Shown: one piece after another, positions 17,381-25,042 of the stretch
Position numbering within the stretch: position 1 is the stretch's first letter
How the letters are laid out: each line of letters starts with the position of its first letter
NCBI GenBank assembly: GCA_001507425.1
Contig: LMAJ01000033.1
Location: forward strand, 1 to 44,147
Reading direction: 5' to 3'
DNA length: 44,147 nt
From: Flavobacteriaceae bacterium CRH
GTDB taxonomy: Bacteria; Bacteroidota; Bacteroidia; Flavobacteriales; Flavobacteriaceae
Program-made: the position numbers and the translations under genes
The notes under the pieces: model-generated
What the model saw: only the letters and a program-made list of their open reading frames with translations
Told to the model about the DNA's origin: nothing
Database searches by the model: none

Positions 17381-17767
17381 ATGGAAATCACAGGACGATT
17401 AACAGCAGACGCATCAGTTCAAAAAGTGAACAATGACAAACAAGTGGTCAATTTCAGCATTGCCATCAATGACAATTACAAACCAAAAGGCAGTACCGAG
17501 CTAAAGGAAGTCGTAACCTATATCGAATGTTCCTATTGGTTAAATACTGCTACAGCGCAGTGGCTTAAAAAAGGGACACTCGTACAGCTCTTTGGGCGTA
17601 TTGGCATGAATGTCTACAATAACAGCGAAGGTGTAGCAGTGGGCAGTTTGACCTTTCACACCAACAATATTAAAATTTTGGTTTTCCCAAAAAAAGTAGA
17701 AAGTACTCAGGCCAATTCAGCAGTAAAGGAAAAGAAAGCAAAAAAAACAGCAGACGTACCTTTTTAA
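17381..17767 (+). CDS. ssb: Single-stranded DNA-binding protein
   Basis: A 128-aa OB-fold protein: MEITGRLTADASVQ, then VVNFSIAINDNY, then YIECSYWLNTATAQWLKKG and QLFGRIGMNVY. The tail is lysine-rich and ends DVPF. This is a reduced form of the acidic DDxPF tip that recruits partner proteins. Element-borne SSBs of this divergent type protect transferred single strands or replication intermediates. It lies 30 bp before the DUF932 gene and heads the PRTRC block. A 600-bp upstream gap holds the inverted-repeat structure. Confidence 0.88.
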   Translation: MEITGRLTADASVQKVNNDKQVVNFSIAINDNYKPKGSTELKEVVTYIECSYWLNTATAQWLKKGTLVQLFGRIGMNVYNNSEGVAVGSLTFHTNNIKILVFPKKVESTQANSAVKEKKAKKTADVPF

Positions 17768-17797
17768 TAATAGTGTAATCACTTAAAATGTAACATC

Positions 17798-18859
17798 ATG
17801 GCACACAATATAAATTACAACGAACAGTCAGGAAAACACAGTTTTTTCAGTACTAAACAAAAAGCATGGCACAATTTGGGGCAGATTATTACCGATTACC
17901 CAACAAGCGCCGAGGCAATTGCGCACGCAGGTTTGGATTATGAAGTAGAAAAACGTAAAATTTTCACAACCAGTTCAGCCGAAATTATTTTGGATAAGCA
18001 AACCATTCTGAGTAAAATAGAAGTACCAAATTACTATAGTACCGTGCGCACCGATAATGATGCCGTACTCGGCGTGGTAGGCAAAGACTACCAAATCGTA
18101 CAAAACAGGGATGCCTTTTCTTTTTTTGACAGCATCGTTGGTGGTGACGGTATCCTATACGAAACCGCAGGGGCACTCGGAAAAGGGGAACGCATCTTTA
18201 TAACCGCTAAACTGCCGGATTATATCAGGGTTGGGAACGATGATTTGATTGAAAAATATCTTTTCCTGACCACTTCCCACGACGGAAGCGGAAGCATTAC
18301 CGCAGCATTCACGCCCATACGAATTGTATGCAACAATACCCTTAATGCCGCTATGAACAATAAAACCAATACCGTGCGTATTCGTCATACCTCCAATGCC
18401 AAACAGCGTTTGGAACAGGCGCACAAAGTAATGGGCATATCCGATACGCTTTCTGCGCAGATGGAATCCATTTTTAACCATTGGACAAAAATCCGCATCA
18501 CGGACAATGAAGTAAAAAAACTCATACAGTCCGCCCTTGTTCCGAGTAAAGAGGTGCTTAAAACCATACAAGAGGGTAAGGAAGATGAACTCTCGACTTG
18601 TTTTACCAATATGGTGGACAGTGCTTTTGAGTATGCCATGAGCGACCCGACACAATTGATGGACACCACTAAAGGAACTGTCTTTGGGGCATACAATTCT
18701 TTGACAGGCTATTTTCAGAATGTGAGAAATTATAAAGATGAAGAGGCTAAATTAACTTCTCTTTTGATGGGTGGAACAGCGCAGATTCGCACACAATCCG
18801 CTTTTAATCTTTGTCTGGATTTTGCCACTAAAGGTTCGGATTCCTTAATTCTTAATTAA
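17798..18859 (+). CDS. DUF932 (phage/plasmid-like TIGR03299) protein
   Basis: A 353-aa cytosolic protein of a family commonly carried by plasmids, phages and conjugative elements; its function is unknown. Family landmarks are KAWHNLGQ near residue 30, GKDYQIVQN, the central ITAKLPDYI and FTPIRIVCNNTLNAA. It lies 30 bp after ssb. A hairpin with a short T run follows 6 bp after its stop, so part of the transcription may end there before the PRTRC genes. Confidence 0.88.
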   Translation: MAHNINYNEQSGKHSFFSTKQKAWHNLGQIITDYPTSAEAIAHAGLDYEVEKRKIFTTSSAEIILDKQTILSKIEVPNYYSTVRTDNDAVLGVVGKDYQIVQNRDAFSFFDSIVGGDGILYETAGALGKGERIFITAKLPDYIRVGNDDLIEKYLFLTTSHDGSGSITAAFTPIRIVCNNTLNAAMNNKTNTVRIRHTSNAKQRLEQAHKVMGISDTLSAQMESIFNHWTKIRITDNEVKKLIQSALVPSKEVLKTIQEGKEDELSTCFTNMVDSAFEYAMSDPTQLMDTTKGTVFGAYNSLTGYFQNVRNYKDEEAKLTSLLMGGTAQIRTQSAFNLCLDFATKGSDSLILN

Positions 18860-18865
18860 CCAATC

Positions 18866-18890
18866 AGGACAGGCAGTTCCTGCCTGTCCT
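18866..18890 (+). terminator. Hairpin after DUF932, terminator or attenuator
   Basis: The 10-bp stem AGGACAGGCA / TGCCTGTCCT has a GTTCC loop and is followed by TTTT. It lies between the DUF932 stop and the next gene of the same orientation, so read-through is likely needed for the PRTRC genes. Confidence 0.7.
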
Positions 18891-18906
18891 TTTAAATCCT
18901 GAGATC

Positions 18907-19113
18907 ATGATACAAATAAAAGATAAAAACGGAGAAAACGTTGAGGTTGCCAATTTAACCCAAGCCATTGAGCAGGCAGATTATTTCAGAAATTTTGCCC
19001 ACAGCGACAAACTCTTTGAAAAGTTTGACCGGAAACGACAAGCCTATTGGCAGGACATGTACGAAAAGTTAGTAGCAATCAGCAATTTAGATGTAGAACA
19101 AACTAAAAAATAA
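18907..19113 (+). CDS. Small hypothetical protein of the PRTRC region
   Basis: A 68-aa soluble, mostly helical, charged protein (..LTQAIEQADYFRNFAH.., YWQDMYEKLVAI). No known domain is recognised. It lies 4 bp before the PRTRC E gene and 47 bp after DUF932, clearly within the operon. Conserved placement between DUF932 and PRTRC E in related elements would support it, but I cannot check that. Confidence 0.65.
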   Translation: MIQIKDKNGENVEVANLTQAIEQADYFRNFAHSDKLFEKFDRKRQAYWQDMYEKLVAISNLDVEQTKK

Positions 19114-19117
19114 AGCA

Positions 19118-19657
19118 ATGGAAACCAATTTTTTTAAATCAATTCTTGCCTTGCAGGCAGCAGGGAATTGGAAAATAAACATAGCCAAAGAAGAGGCAGA
19201 CAAACTCATTGTATCGGTATTGTTTTTTAACGATGCCATTGGCGATGATGCCCGAAAAAAAGTACCGCCCATTTTGCTAAAAGGTACGGCAGAAGAACTC
19301 GACAGCGGATTTTTTCAGGCAATTGCAGAGCCTGTACAAGATACCGCACAGCTTTTTGCCAATATGGAGCAGTTCCTCAAAGAAAAGGAACAGGCAAAAT
19401 TAAGTTCGCAGATGGAAAAAGACAACGTTCTGAAAAAGGATAAGGAAAAAACTGAATTGCAGAAACAGTACGAATCAGCCATTAAAAAAGCAGACGAACT
19501 CGAAACAGCAGGTAAATTTAAGGAAGCATGGATGAAAGTGCCACAGGCTGACCTGTATCCTGAATACAAGGACATTATTCACGCCCGCAAAGCGGAACTC
19601 TCCGACAAGTTCCCCATAGACCTTTTCAATGACCCTAATACAGATGAACCATGTTAA
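19118..19657 (+). CDS. PRTRC system protein E
   Basis: A 179-aa cytosolic protein. The N-terminal 75 residues fit PRTRC protein E (NFFKSILALQAAGNW, KEEADKLIVSVLF, KKVPPILLKGTAEELDSGFF). A lysine/glutamate-rich linker and a helical tail follow. The PRTRC cassette (ParB-related, ThiF-related) is known from plasmids and integrative elements, and its biochemical role is unknown. Its end overlaps PRTRC C by 7 bp. Confidence 0.85.
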   Translation: METNFFKSILALQAAGNWKINIAKEEADKLIVSVLFFNDAIGDDARKKVPPILLKGTAEELDSGFFQAIAEPVQDTAQLFANMEQFLKEKEQAKLSSQMEKDNVLKKDKEKTELQKQYESAIKKADELETAGKFKEAWMKVPQADLYPEYKDIIHARKAELSDKFPIDLFNDPNTDEPC

Positions 19658-19869
19658 CAACCAACACCTTAGAGCGCATCTTTATCTTCAGGGATAAAGA
19701 GCAGGAGATTTGCCTTGCAGACCCATCGCCGTCATTCAGTCCCGAGGCAGTACTCAATTTTTATGCCCAGACCTATCCGATTTTAACTACGGCAACCATA
19801 GAAGGACCAAGTATAAACGACGATGCGGTGCAGTATAAATTTATATCACAAATCGGCACAAAAGGATAA
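19651..19869 (+). CDS. PRTRC system protein C
   Basis: A 72-aa protein with the family pattern RIFIFRDKEQEICLADP, then SPEAVLNFYAQTYPILTTATIEGP. The length is typical (about 70 aa). Its ATG lies within the end of the E gene, so the two are translationally coupled. It is followed 3 bp later by a small frame and the F gene. Confidence 0.85.
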   Translation: MLTTNTLERIFIFRDKEQEICLADPSPSFSPEAVLNFYAQTYPILTTATIEGPSINDDAVQYKFISQIGTKG

Positions 19870-19872
19870 ACT

Positions 19873-20049
19873 ATGAAAACGAAAAGTAGAACAGGCAGTA
19901 TCCAACTGCCTAAAAACAAAAAGTTATGCAGACTATACAGACAGCTAGGGGAATTCGCAGAAAACACAAACAGGCTTCCCGATGCGCAGGAAGTAAAAAA
20001 GAAACCGAACAGTTCCGCTCCGCTCGGACTACTGCCGATGGTTTTCTAA
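19873..20049 (+). CDS. 58-codon frame preceding PRTRC F: small gene or the true N-terminus of F split by a frameshift
   Basis: The ATG at 19873 lies 3 bp after PRTRC C stops, the best operon spacing available. The product reads like real protein (LPKNKKLCRLYRQLGEF, ..VKKKPNSSAPLGLLPMVF). The overlapping N-terminus of the F frame (from 19926) is an Arg/Ser/Thr-rich string instead. The frame stops at TAA 20047, exactly where the F frame becomes well-formed (DGFLRHSFLPLFEQ). A one-base change near GGTTTTCTAAG would fuse the two. It may be a sequencing or real frameshift, or a programmed shift. Confidence 0.5.
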   Translation: MKTKSRTGSIQLPKNKKLCRLYRQLGEFAENTNRLPDAQEVKKKPNSSAPLGLLPMVF

Positions 20050-21017
20050 GACATTCCTTTCTGCCATTGTTCGAACAAGCGAAAAATTTGCCTGACCGAT
20101 TTCTGGTGGAAAATGATTTTTTCAATTCGCTTGCTATCCTGACAAGGCTGTACGGTTTTGAAACAATGGATGTAACTAACAAATCCTATCCGTATAATAT
20201 CCTCTTGGCACAAACAGAGATTCAGAAACAGCTTATCCAATCGGGGCAGGATATTGAACTTAAAATAGTACAGGATGATGATGGCACGGTAAAATTAGTA
20301 ACGAATCACACCTATAACACAAGTAATACTTTGTATTATATTCCTGTATTGCCATTATTCCGATTGTTACAAAACAGGAAACAGAAACAAACTGCTGAAT
20401 TACTGCTGTCTGTTTTTGCTTATCTCTACCATATTGCAGGGATTCCGTATTACAGGGAAAACAACAGCTATCTTTTTTATACTTACGAGTGTATGGAAGA
20501 ATGGCTTTTAGAGGATTTACAGGATGAAGATTGTGAATCGGGTAACAATATGATGTCAGAATTGAATAATGCTGTTTATCATGGGGACATAATGCTCCGT
20601 AAAATATACAATCCCTATCATTTGAAAGCCTTTGAGAAACGTATAGAAACTTATAATCCAAGCACCTCTTTTGAAAAAGACTGCCTGAGTGTTGGCAGAC
20701 AAGCATTGGCATTACTTCGCGAATATCCAGGCGATACTATTTTTAGAAATACTTCCAATCGGGAATTTGACAGTGAAGAAGGGATTATAAGGGCAGAACA
20801 ATACATTTCCTTCATAGCAGATAGTGATGGATTATTGTACGAGAATATCGCACGGGTTGTCAATGATGAATTTAATGAATGCTCCCAAATGGAAGAACCG
20901 ACAGTATTACAAATCTATGATACCCAAAACGAACTGTCCAATACGGCACTTGATTTTGAGTACAGATTGTTTCCACTCCTAAATGATTTATGCACCCTTT
21001 TAAGCAATATGCTATGA
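19926..21017 (+). CDS. PRTRC system protein F
   Basis: The protein is recognised by its position between C and B and by composition. The convincing part begins at about 20045 (LRHSFLPLFEQAKNLPDRFL, VENDFFNSLAILTRLYGF) and runs to SNML at the end. It is acidic and helical with no membrane segment. The ATG at 19926 gives 363 aa, but its first 40 residues look like out-of-frame sequence, and the companion frame at 19873-20049 probably carries the true start. The stop overlaps the B start as ATGA. Confidence 0.72.
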   Translation: MQTIQTARGIRRKHKQASRCAGSKKETEQFRSARTTADGFLRHSFLPLFEQAKNLPDRFLVENDFFNSLAILTRLYGFETMDVTNKSYPYNILLAQTEIQKQLIQSGQDIELKIVQDDDGTVKLVTNHTYNTSNTLYYIPVLPLFRLLQNRKQKQTAELLLSVFAYLYHIAGIPYYRENNSYLFYTYECMEEWLLEDLQDEDCESGNNMMSELNNAVYHGDIMLRKIYNPYHLKAFEKRIETYNPSTSFEKDCLSVGRQALALLREYPGDTIFRNTSNREFDSEEGIIRAEQYISFIADSDGLLYENIARVVNDEFNECSQMEEPTVLQIYDTQNELSNTALDFEYRLFPLLNDLCTLLSNML

Positions 21018-21730
21018 AAGATATAACCACCAAATTCGGAACATTGTACAATCCTGTAAAAGCCTTTGTCGTCTATCAGAAAAATTCCGCTGAAAAATCC
21101 ATTTATGTGGAAGCCTATGACATGGATAAAAATGGATGTCCCATTAATGCCCATCCCTTAAGCCTTAGGGAAAGCACACAGCTTGCGGGTGCCTTGGACA
21201 CTTCGGAAGAACTTACACGTAAATTTTTAAAACCATCGGGACTGCTTCCCAAAAATATACTGTATCTAAATCCGGAGCAGGGCGGTTATGCCATTTGGTA
21301 CACACCTGCCCAAAAAGTCGATTTGTTTTTCGTGGAGGGTTTAGGCATTACAAACGGGAAAGCATACGTACCGCCCTTATTATGGAAAGCTTCAAAAAAC
21401 ACTTTATGCATTTATGCAATGGACACTGATAACCAAATAAACGAAAACACTGCTCTTTACCATGCCCCTTTTTTTAATGTATATAAAGACGGTAAGGTGT
21501 GCATGGGTACGGTATCAGTTAACATACAGGCAGATTGTCTCTTGGAGGAATTCATTTATTTGTGGGAGCAGTATTTTTTTAACAGCTATTTCAGCCACGT
21601 GATTGGCGATACAAGTCCAATTAAGACTAATATAGTCCAATTGTGGCAGAATCTTGTAAATACAAAAAAACGCTTTCCTCTGAAATCCTTACTTAAAAAT
21701 GGTTTAACAATTAAAAGTCTATTATCATGA
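21014..21730 (+). CDS. PRTRC system protein B
   Basis: A 238-aa protein. The ATG at 21014 is chosen because it forms an ATGA overlap with the F stop; the frame also opens at 20990. Landmarks are YNPVKAFVVYQ, HPLSLREST, LPKNILYLNPEQGGYAIWYTP and KAYVPPLLWKASKNTLCIYA. The last resembles the conserved PPLLF..W..L.v.A segment of PRTRC B. It is cytosolic, and its stop overlaps the ThiF gene as ATGA. Its role is unknown. Confidence 0.85.
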   Translation: MKDITTKFGTLYNPVKAFVVYQKNSAEKSIYVEAYDMDKNGCPINAHPLSLRESTQLAGALDTSEELTRKFLKPSGLLPKNILYLNPEQGGYAIWYTPAQKVDLFFVEGLGITNGKAYVPPLLWKASKNTLCIYAMDTDNQINENTALYHAPFFNVYKDGKVCMGTVSVNIQADCLLEEFIYLWEQYFFNSYFSHVIGDTSPIKTNIVQLWQNLVNTKKRFPLKSLLKNGLTIKSLLS

Positions 21731-22530
21731 ATTCGCTCAAACCCATGCATTATACAGCCAATTACCTGATAAATCCAACCAATCCCATAACGGTAAACCT
21801 CATTGGCGCAGGAGGAACAGGAAGCAGGATGCTGACAGAACTCGCTAGAATGAACCACAGCCTTATCGCTTTGGGGCATGCAGGATTGCAGGTAAATCTT
21901 TTTGATGATGATGTGGTAACTAAAGCCAATCAGGGCAGACAGCTTTTTGCAGATGCTGAGGTAGGACTTCCCAAAGCCGTAGCGCTTATCAATCGTGTCA
22001 ACCGTTTTTTTGGAACTTCCTGGAAAGCCGTAACAGAGCAGTTTAGTACCAACAATCTGAAATCCCTGCCCAATCGTGGCAGGGCAAATATTTACATCAG
22101 TTGCGTGGATACCGTATCGGCACGTTTTGATATTGCATCTTTCTTAAAACAGGCTATAGAAAATAGTAATTTTGAACGTTCCAAATCACTCTATTGGCTC
22201 GACATCGGAAATTCCCAAAATACAGGGCAAGCCATATTGTCTACTATTGGAGAAATCACACAGCCAAATTCCAAACTGTACAGGACAGTATCCAATCTTC
22301 CGATGGTAACTGCCGAATTTAAGGAACTGCTCGAATTGCAAATGGATAACAATGAGCCGAGTTGTTCCCTTGCCGAAGCACTCGAAAAACAGGATTTATT
22401 TATTAATGCCACTCTTGCCAACATGGGGGCATCACTTTTATGGAAGCTGTTTCGTGAAGGCATGACAGCCCAAAGGGGATTTTTTCTGAATCTTGGTACT
22501 TTAAGGTTAGAACCCATAGGCGTAGGCTAA
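21727..22530 (+). CDS. PRTRC system ThiF-family (E1-like) protein
   Basis: A 267-aa Rossmann-fold adenylyltransferase-like protein. The nucleotide-binding loop is GAGGTGS (27-33). The E1 landmark D..VV..N..RQ is present as DDDVVTKANQGRQLF (60-74). VDTVSARF follows later. No paired CxxC zinc motif is seen, and a catalytic cysteine is uncertain (Cys in YISCVD). ThiF/E1 proteins adenylate the C-terminus of a ubiquitin-like partner, but which PRTRC protein would be the partner is unknown. It is the last gene of the operon. PRTRC A, D and the ParB homologue are absent here. Confidence 0.87.
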   Translation: MNSLKPMHYTANYLINPTNPITVNLIGAGGTGSRMLTELARMNHSLIALGHAGLQVNLFDDDVVTKANQGRQLFADAEVGLPKAVALINRVNRFFGTSWKAVTEQFSTNNLKSLPNRGRANIYISCVDTVSARFDIASFLKQAIENSNFERSKSLYWLDIGNSQNTGQAILSTIGEITQPNSKLYRTVSNLPMVTAEFKELLELQMDNNEPSCSLAEALEKQDLFINATLANMGASLLWKLFREGMTAQRGFFLNLGTLRLEPIGVG

Positions 22531-22537
22531 TGCCCGC

Positions 22538-22580
22538 CGCCCCGCAATTGATCCTCCTCTGGTCGGGCAATTGCGGGGCG
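22538..22580 (+). terminator. GC-rich hairpin after the PRTRC operon
   Basis: A perfect 13-bp stem (CGCCCCGCAATTG / CAATTGCGGGGCG) has a 17-nt loop and starts 8 bp after the ThiF stop. It is followed by CTTTAAAA, a weak T tract. It may serve as a first terminator or protect the 3' end. Confidence 0.7.
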
Positions 22581-22594
22581 CTTTAAAACGGAAC

Positions 22595-22646
22595 AACATC
22601 TTCATCTCTATTGTGATTGTGTAATCACAATAGAGATGAAGATGTT
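22595..22646 (+). terminator. 24-bp perfect hairpin followed by T runs
   Basis: Arms at 22595-22618 and 22623-22646 pair perfectly over 24 bp around the loop GTGT. They are followed by TTGTATTTTT and, later, TTTTTTTT. The stem is far longer than a normal terminator stem, and it is the second hairpin in a row. It probably marks the end of the PRTRC operon and possibly of the mobile element. Confidence 0.75.
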
Positions 22647-22757
22647 TGTATTTTTAGTGTTTTTTTTCAATCTAGATCAATTAGGCTCAAATTCTCACAT
22701 CACTGGAAAAATGGAGAGGCTATAATACAATCAATTTATTATAAATAAAAACGTGTG

Positions 22758-22802
22758 TTACGGGAATCCGTAATAATATTTTTTGAAAGTTTAATATATT
22801 TG
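22758..22802 (+). promoter_or_regulatory. Palindrome plus -7 box of small membrane gene, copy 1
   Basis: TTACGG-GAAT-CCGTAA (22758-22773) is followed after 21 nt by TATATTTG (22795-22802), a TAnnTTTG match, and after 5 nt by the ATG. The palindrome takes the place of the -33 element. The same arrangement with the same distances occurs at 34648-34692. Confidence 0.7.
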
Positions 22803-22807
22803 AAGTA

Positions 22808-22966
22808 ATGAATGATATATATCAAGATATAATTGACCGGGAAAAAGCCATATTAAATTTAAAATTGGCTAAAATTGATCGTAGCCATAAACGTACTATG
22901 TTTACTGTCTACACAACTTTTTTAATTATTGTAATTTGCTTAATTTTTTTTTACCACTGTTTTTAG
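22808..22966 (+). CDS. 52-aa single-span membrane protein, copy 1 of a duplicated small-gene family
   Basis: The product starts MNDIYQDIIDREK and contains LNLKLAKIDRSHKR, then one hydrophobic helix (about 31-50, with VICLIFF). The ATG at 22808 lies 5 nt after the -7 box, so the mRNA is probably leaderless. The gene at 34698-34856 encodes a 52-aa protein aligning end to end without gaps: YQ(D/N)IID.EK, LNL.L.KIDR..KR and (V/I)ICL.FF are shared. Conservation of length, sequence pattern and promoter argues strongly that it is real. Function is unknown; a small membrane peptide or toxin-like product is possible. Confidence 0.7.
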   Translation: MNDIYQDIIDREKAILNLKLAKIDRSHKRTMFTVYTTFLIIVICLIFFYHCF

Positions 22967-23021
22967 ATTAATATCGTAAAAAAATATTAAAACTCCCTTT
23001 TTTTAGTTTAACGTTTTGCTA

Positions 23022-23288
23022 TCAGAAATTATCATTTATAGTACTTACCAAAGTAATTGTCCCACTTAAATTATTTACTGATATGTAATCTAAAATAAAA
23101 TCGTCTGCTTCTTTTTTATGTTCAGGAGGAATGGAAAAAGAGTTAAGATAAAAATCTTCATTTTCATCTTCAATGTGAATAATTTCGGTAAATCCTCTGG
23201 TAATTAAACTGCCTTTTAATTTTAACACTTTAAACTCACTACTTCTGTCTATTTCCTTTTTCACTCGGAGTTTTATAGTTTTATTCAT
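23022..23288 (-). CDS. Hypothetical protein, 88 aa
   Basis: A soluble, charged protein (MNKTIKLRVKKEIDRSSEF.., IIHIEDENEDFYLNSF, DFILDYISVNNLSG). It has alternating strand-like segments and no known domain that I recognise. A TACCTTTA sequence about 25 bp upstream of the ATG on the minus strand is a near match to the -7 box. It is a monocistronic gene at the border between the element and the ohr region. Confidence 0.6.
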   Translation of the reverse strand: MNKTIKLRVKKEIDRSSEFKVLKLKGSLITRGFTEIIHIEDENEDFYLNSFSIPPEHKKEADDFILDYISVNNLSGTITLVSTINDNF

Positions 23289-23408
23289 TGTATTAGTTTT
23301 TTTCTGTAAAGGTATAAAGTAAAAAATTAAATATTTAAATAGCCAAATTTTAATTTTACAAGTACTTATGGCAACAACTATTTTAATTCAAAATCCTGAT
23401 AAAATAAA

Positions 23409-23436
23409 AAAATCTGCATCGAAAGAAGCAGATTTT
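23409..23436 (-). terminator. Intrinsic terminator of the ohr operon
   Basis: AAAATCTGC pairs with GCAGATTTT (9 bp, 10-nt loop). On the minus strand it is followed by TTTTTATTTTA. It lies 24 bp after the ohr stop. Confidence 0.82.
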
Positions 23437-23460
23437 GTATATAATTTAAAAGAATTAATC

Positions 23461-23883
23461 TTAGTTAGTGGTCACAGATAGCTTAACTTCAATATTGGAT
23501 CTTGTTGCGTTTGAATAAGGACAAATCTGATGTGCTTTTTCTGTTAACTCCTGAGCTTCTTCAATAGAAACTCCAGGAATATTCACATCCAGTTCTACTG
23601 CAAGACCAAAACCACCGTCTTCATTTTGCCCGATGCTCACTTGTGCTGTGACAGAAGTTTCACCGGTTTCAATTTTAGATTTACTGATAATCAAATTCAA
23701 TGCACTGTCAAAGCACGCTGAATATCCTGCTGCGAAAAGCATTTCCGGATTGGTAAAATCATCATTGGCTCCGCCTAAAGCTTTTGGCATTCTTACTTCA
23801 AGGTTCAAAACTCCGTTTTCACTTTTTACCTGTCCATTTCTTCCGCCTTTTGCACTAACGCTCGTTGTATATAATGTTTTCAT
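23461..23883 (-). CDS. ohr: Organic hydroperoxide resistance protein (Ohr/OsmC family)
   Basis: A thiol peroxidase that reduces organic hydroperoxides in the cytosol. It has 140 aa, the usual Ohr length. The two redox cysteines are Cys57 (GYSACFDSAL) and Cys121 (HQICPYSNATR), and the Ohr motif MLFAAGYSACF is intact. It lies 1 bp after ohrR, which in turn follows a nitroreductase, forming one operon that ends at a strong terminator. The operon is probably induced by organic peroxides through OhrR. Confidence 0.95.
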   Translation of the reverse strand: MKTLYTTSVSAKGGRNGQVKSENGVLNLEVRMPKALGGANDDFTNPEMLFAAGYSACFDSALNLIISKSKIETGETSVTAQVSIGQNEDGGFGLAVELDVNIPGVSIEEAQELTEKAHQICPYSNATRSNIEVKLSVTTN

Positions 23884-23884
23884 T

Positions 23885-24319
23885 TTATTTTTGAATTTTA
23901 TTTAAAATTTTCTCAACAGTTTCTTTAAGTTCGAATAGATCTTCTGCTGTTAGATTTAGTTTTTCCTGCATTTTTGCCGGAATTTCACACGCTTTTTGCT
24001 GTAAATTTCTTCCTTGATCTGCTAAAAAAACTTCAACTACTCTTTCATCTTCTTTTTTCCTTTTTCGGATAATAAACCCTTTAACTTCCAGCCTTTTCAG
24101 GAGCGGGGTCAAGGTGCCGCTGTCGAGAAAGAGTTTTTCACCAACCTGATTTACAGTCAAACCATCTTTCTCCCAAAGTACCATCATCGCAAGATACTGC
24201 GGGTAAGTAATATCAAGTTCATCGAGAAATGGCCGGTACAAACCGATAACTTCTTTTGAAATAACGTAAAGCGGAAAACAAAGCTGGTTTCCCAATTGGA
24301 GTGGATGGTTATCTTCCAT
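23885..24319 (-). CDS. ohrR: OhrR-type MarR-family peroxide-sensing repressor
   Basis: A 144-aa winged-helix repressor. The N-terminal sensing cysteine is Cys14 in QLCFPLYVISKE, the OhrR signature. The MarR core follows: YPQYLAMMVLWEKDG, LTVNQVGEKLFLDSGTLTPLLKRLE, and a basic wing (RKRKKEDERVVEV). Oxidation of Cys14 by organic hydroperoxide would release DNA. It lies 1 bp upstream of ohr and 29 bp downstream of the nitroreductase. The repeat at 25056-25080 is a likely operator. Confidence 0.94.
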   Translation of the reverse strand: MEDNHPLQLGNQLCFPLYVISKEVIGLYRPFLDELDITYPQYLAMMVLWEKDGLTVNQVGEKLFLDSGTLTPLLKRLEVKGFIIRKRKKEDERVVEVFLADQGRNLQQKACEIPAKMQEKLNLTAEDLFELKETVEKILNKIQK

Positions 24320-24348
24320 AATCTATTGACAAAAAGTAAAGTATAAAA

Positions 24349-24981
24349 CTATTTTCTGATGATAAATTCCTCCATAGGAATTCTTACTTTCTTCATTTGA
24401 GAAAGCCAGTCATTTTCGGTGTCTCTGTAACCCAGATATAAAAGTGTAACACTTTTTAAACCTAATTCCTTTAGATTCAAAATCTCATCTACCACTTCAT
24501 TGCTAAAACCTTCAGCCGGAGTAGAATCAATCTTAAGTTCGGCTGCCTGAGCCATTGCCAAACCTAATGCAATATAAGTTTGTCTTGCTGTGTGTGCAAA
24601 ATGTTGTTCAGGAGTTTGAGCTCCGTAAATTTTCTTAATCTGATCTGTGTAACTATTGAAACGACCTCTTGGCAATTCTCTTACATCAGTATGATGATCA
24701 TAAACTTTATCGATTTTCTCATTAGAATAACTGTCCCATGCAGCAAAAACCAATACATGAGAACAATCTCTCATCACTTCCGGATTTAATGCACCTCTTA
24801 CCATTTTCTCTTTCAATTCCTGATTTTCTACCACAATCACACGAAAAGGCTGTAAACCAGATGAAGTCGGCGCTAATCTAGCAACTTCTAAAATTTTATC
24901 TAAATCTTCTCCTGATACTTTTTTTGTTGAGTCATATGCTTTTACGGCATGTCTCCAGTTTAAATCTTCTATTAACGACAT
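24349..24981 (-). CDS. Nitroreductase-family NAD(P)H-dependent oxidoreductase
   Basis: A 210-aa FMN-dependent enzyme. The N-terminal pattern is LNWRHAVKAYD, then LARLAPTSSGLQPFRVIVVE (FMN contacts), and the C-terminal region has AEGF and LLYLGYRD. It matches NfsB/YfkO-like nitroreductases that reduce quinones, nitro compounds or electrophiles. It is the first gene of the operon with ohrR and ohr, so it is probably part of the peroxide and electrophile response. In-vivo substrate unknown. Confidence 0.9.
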   Translation of the reverse strand: MSLIEDLNWRHAVKAYDSTKKVSGEDLDKILEVARLAPTSSGLQPFRVIVVENQELKEKMVRGALNPEVMRDCSHVLVFAAWDSYSNEKIDKVYDHHTDVRELPRGRFNSYTDQIKKIYGAQTPEQHFAHTARQTYIALGLAMAQAAELKIDSTPAEGFSNEVVDEILNLKELGLKSVTLLYLGYRDTENDWLSQMKKVRIPMEEFIIRK

Positions 24982-25042
24982 TTTATATTACTTTAAAAAT
25001 TAAAAATATGATTCTAAAATTGTTTGAATGAAAACAACAATG

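Noticed and set aside
18155..18655. 166-codon minus-strand frame in DUF932
   Set aside because: Antisense shadow of a strongly conserved gene; the translated product resembles no family.
20260..20712. 150-codon minus-strand frame in PRTRC F
   Set aside because: It lies wholly within the F coding sequence and has an atypical Cys/His-rich composition.
8888..22646. Complete integrative and conjugative element
   Set aside because: No integrase, excisionase or tra genes for a mating channel are present, and no att repeats could be paired. Only a mobilization and PRTRC segment can be supported.
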